From contig DAOVZA010000147.1 of assembly GCA_030635405.1 (NCBI GenBank), positions 1 through 6,167 on the forward strand: a stretch of 6,167 nt of DNA, written 5' to 3'. Position numbers and translations under genes: made by a program. The stretch comes from Desulfocapsa sp. Lineage in GTDB: Bacteria > Desulfobacterota > Desulfobulbia > Desulfobulbales > Desulfocapsaceae. Each line of letters begins with the position of its first letter. The stretch's first letter is position 1. Below, piece after piece: positions 4,751 to 6,167 of this stretch. The notes under the pieces are model-generated. The model made no database searches. It was not told the DNA's origin and saw nothing but the letters and a program-made list of their open reading frames with translations.

Positions 4751-5320
4751 ATGAACATGAAGAAAAGATGTGGCTGGTGCAGTGATGATCCATTGTATCA
4801 AAAATATCATGATACTGAATGGGGCGTTCCACTTCATAATGAACGGGAACTGTTTGAATTCTTGTGTCTTGAAGGTGCGCAAGCGGGTTTGAGCTGGATC
4901 ACGATTTTGAAAAAAAGAGAGAACTATCGATTGGCTTTTGATAATTTCGATGCGGAAAAAATTGCACAGTATGATGACAAAAAAATTGAAGAGCTTCTCC
5001 AAAATAAAGGAATTGTACGAAATAAATTAAAGGTGAATGCTTTTATTAATAACGCCAAATGTTATCTGGAAATGAAGGAGAAAGGTGAATCCCTGGATAC
5101 ATTCTTCTGGAATTTTGTGGATGGACAAACAATTCAAAACAGTTGGGCTACACTTGCTGAAATGCCTGCCTACACGGCATTATCTGACCAAATCTGCAAA
5201 GAACTTAAGCAACGTGGGTTTAAATTTGTTGGAGGAACAATCTGTTATGCCTTTATGCAGGCAATCGGAATGGTGAACGATCACACTACGGATTGTTTTA
5301 GATATCAGGAGCTGCAGTAA
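4751..5320 (+). CDS. tag: DNA-3-methyladenine glycosylase I
   Basis: This 189-residue enzyme removes 3-methyladenine from alkylated DNA, the first step of base excision repair. It aligns with E. coli Tag along its whole length at a constant offset of three residues. The zinc ligands C7, H20, H178 and C182 match C4, H17, H175 and C179, and E41 in C-L-E-G matches E38 in the base pocket. The signature stretches G-L-S-W-I-T-I-L-K-K-R-E-N-Y-R and R-G-F-K-F-V-G-x-T-I-C-Y are present. AGGAG lies 4 bases before ATG 4751 and 10 before a second ATG at 4757; either could be used. It is divergent from the ada-alkA/ogt operon and probably shares its control. No sign of decay. No clear terminator follows in the 170-base gap. 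Confidence 0.96.
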   Translation: MNMKKRCGWCSDDPLYQKYHDTEWGVPLHNERELFEFLCLEGAQAGLSWITILKKRENYRLAFDNFDAEKIAQYDDKKIEELLQNKGIVRNKLKVNAFINNAKCYLEMKEKGESLDTFFWNFVDGQTIQNSWATLAEMPAYTALSDQICKELKQRGFKFVGGTICYAFMQAIGMVNDHTTDCFRYQELQ

Positions 5321-5490
5321 AAGTATGATGCGGAAATGTTGTTTTTCGTTGTTTGTTGTCTTGTCCGTGGCTATTGTGTGTCATAGACAAAATGATTAGC
5401 CGAGAATGAGACGGAAAGAAATCAGTAACTCTCGTTTAGAGTGCAAAATCGATTCATATTGATATAAAATAACTACAATTTAAGGTATTT

Positions 5491-6167
5491 ATGAATAGTT
5501 TGAGTGCGTTAGTTAAAACTACAATTCTCTGTTGTGCAGTTCTTTTCATTTCTCAGAATGGGATAGCTGCCACAGTACCCATGGATTATCAGTCCTTTCC
5601 TGATTTTCTCAATTCCTTTTATGTAGAAGCTGCCAAGAAAGGGATTAATAAAAGTACCTACGATCAGGCGTTTGCTGGCATCACAACGCCGGATCCCAAA
5701 ATATTAAAAAAAGCTGCTTATCAACCGGAGTTCACCACCGAAATCTGGGATTATCTCGATGCACGAGTAAATCCCAGGTCCATCGATGAAGGTCGAATTA
5801 TGGCAGGGGTGTATAGAAATCTGTTGAAGCAGGTTGAAGCCAAATTTGGTGTGGAGGCTCCGATCATACTGGCTATTTGGTCCATGGAATCCAGTTATGG
5901 TGCTGCTCTACTTCGTACTTCACGGCTCTACTATGTGCCAAGATCACTTGCAACTCTAGCCTATGCCGATAAACGCCGTCAGAAGTTTGCCCGTTCTCAG
6001 CTTATTGCCACATTGGAAATTGTTCAGGCAGGCGATGTCACGCTCGATGGCTTAATGGGTTCCTGGGCTGGTGCCATGGGACATACTCAATTTATTCCCA
6101 CCAGTTTTCTCGCCTATGGCGTCGATATGGATAATGACGGACGTCGTAATATCTGGACTTCTATTCC
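5491..6167 (+). CDS. MltB-like lytic murein transglycosylase, 5' part
   Basis: The frame is open to the right edge, giving 225 residues of an expected 330-400. It begins with a Sec signal peptide (basic start, hydrophobic residues 10-21, cleavage near IAA-T at 27-28). No lipobox is evident, so a soluble periplasmic form is likely, unlike lipoprotein MltB of E. coli. Mature sequence matches the SLT_2/GH103 family: F-x-x-F-L-N-x-F-Y-x-E-A-x-x-x-G, then W-S-M-E-S-S-Y-G with catalytic E133, and G-S-W-A-G-A-M-G-H-T-Q-F-I-P at 190-203. The enzyme cleaves the MurNAc-GlcNAc bond of peptidoglycan and leaves a 1,6-anhydro end. AAGG lies 5 bases before the ATG. An A+T-rich TATAAAAT at 5463-5470 could be a -10, but no -35 is evident. 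Its link to the neighbouring repair genes is only positional. Confidence 0.92.
   Translation, partial: MNSLSALVKTTILCCAVLFISQNGIAATVPMDYQSFPDFLNSFYVEAAKKGINKSTYDQAFAGITTPDPKILKKAAYQPEFTTEIWDYLDARVNPRSIDEGRIMAGVYRNLLKQVEAKFGVEAPIILAIWSMESSYGAALLRTSRLYYVPRSLATLAYADKRRQKFARSQLIATLEIVQAGDVTLDGLMGSWAGAMGHTQFIPTSFLAYGVDMDNDGRRNIWTSI

Noticed and set aside
4709..5002. A 97-codon frame antisense to the start of tag
   Set aside because: It is the shadow of a clearly conserved tag gene; no ribosome site and no recognisable domain.
5428..5442. Small hairpin ACTCT-loop-AGAGT between tag and the transglycosylase gene as a tag terminator
   Set aside because: The stem is only 5 bp and is not followed by a T-run.
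1..6167. CRISPR arrays, tRNA or rRNA genes, riboswitches
   Set aside because: No spaced direct-repeat array, no cloverleaf-like sequence with a T-loop consensus, and no recognisable rRNA or riboswitch core was seen while reading. Divergent structured RNAs cannot be excluded without a covariance search.

Overview
The window looks like chromosomal DNA from a Gram-negative bacterium of low to moderate G+C. It carries a PEP-CTERM surface protein (exosortase-sorted), a periplasmic lytic transglycosylase, a RelE-type toxin-antitoxin remnant and a perfect sigma-54 promoter. This mix would fit a marine or sediment Desulfobacterota or a related proteobacterium, but the taxon is an inference and cannot be fixed from the sequence alone.

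Layout. (1) 1-470: the 3' end of a PEP-CTERM protein gene on the + strand, followed by an intrinsic terminator. (2) 585-1610: a decayed accessory patch. It holds a RelE-family toxin interrupted by an in-frame TAA, its intact ribbon-helix-helix antitoxin, a repeat-containing control region, a serine-resolvase fragment without its catalytic domain, and two 13-base direct repeats resembling resolvase half-sites. (3) 1625-2260: a LysE/RhtB-family exporter on the + strand. (4) 2259-2604: a compact minus-strand unit with a sigma-54 promoter, a 56-residue unrecognised protein with a Shine-Dalgarno sequence, and two hairpin-plus-T-run terminators. (5) 2732-5320: an alkylation-damage repair cluster. 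A minus-strand operon encodes an Ada N-terminal/AraC/AlkA fusion and, 6 bases later, an Ogt-type O6-methylguanine methyltransferase. Divergent from it is tag, 3-methyladenine glycosylase I. (6) 5491-6167: the 5' part of a MltB-like lytic murein transglycosylase that runs off the window.

How the genes work together. The repair cluster covers methylphosphotriester sensing and gene activation (Ada N-terminal domain plus AraC domain), base excision of alkylated purines (AlkA domain and Tag) and direct reversal of O6-alkylguanine (Ogt). The AlkA domain replaces the methyltransferase domain found in E. coli Ada, and that activity is supplied by the next gene. The sequence suggests a self-contained adaptive response. 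The most novel item is the sigma-54-driven small gene: its promoter, ribosome binding site, reading frame and terminators all line up on the same strand.
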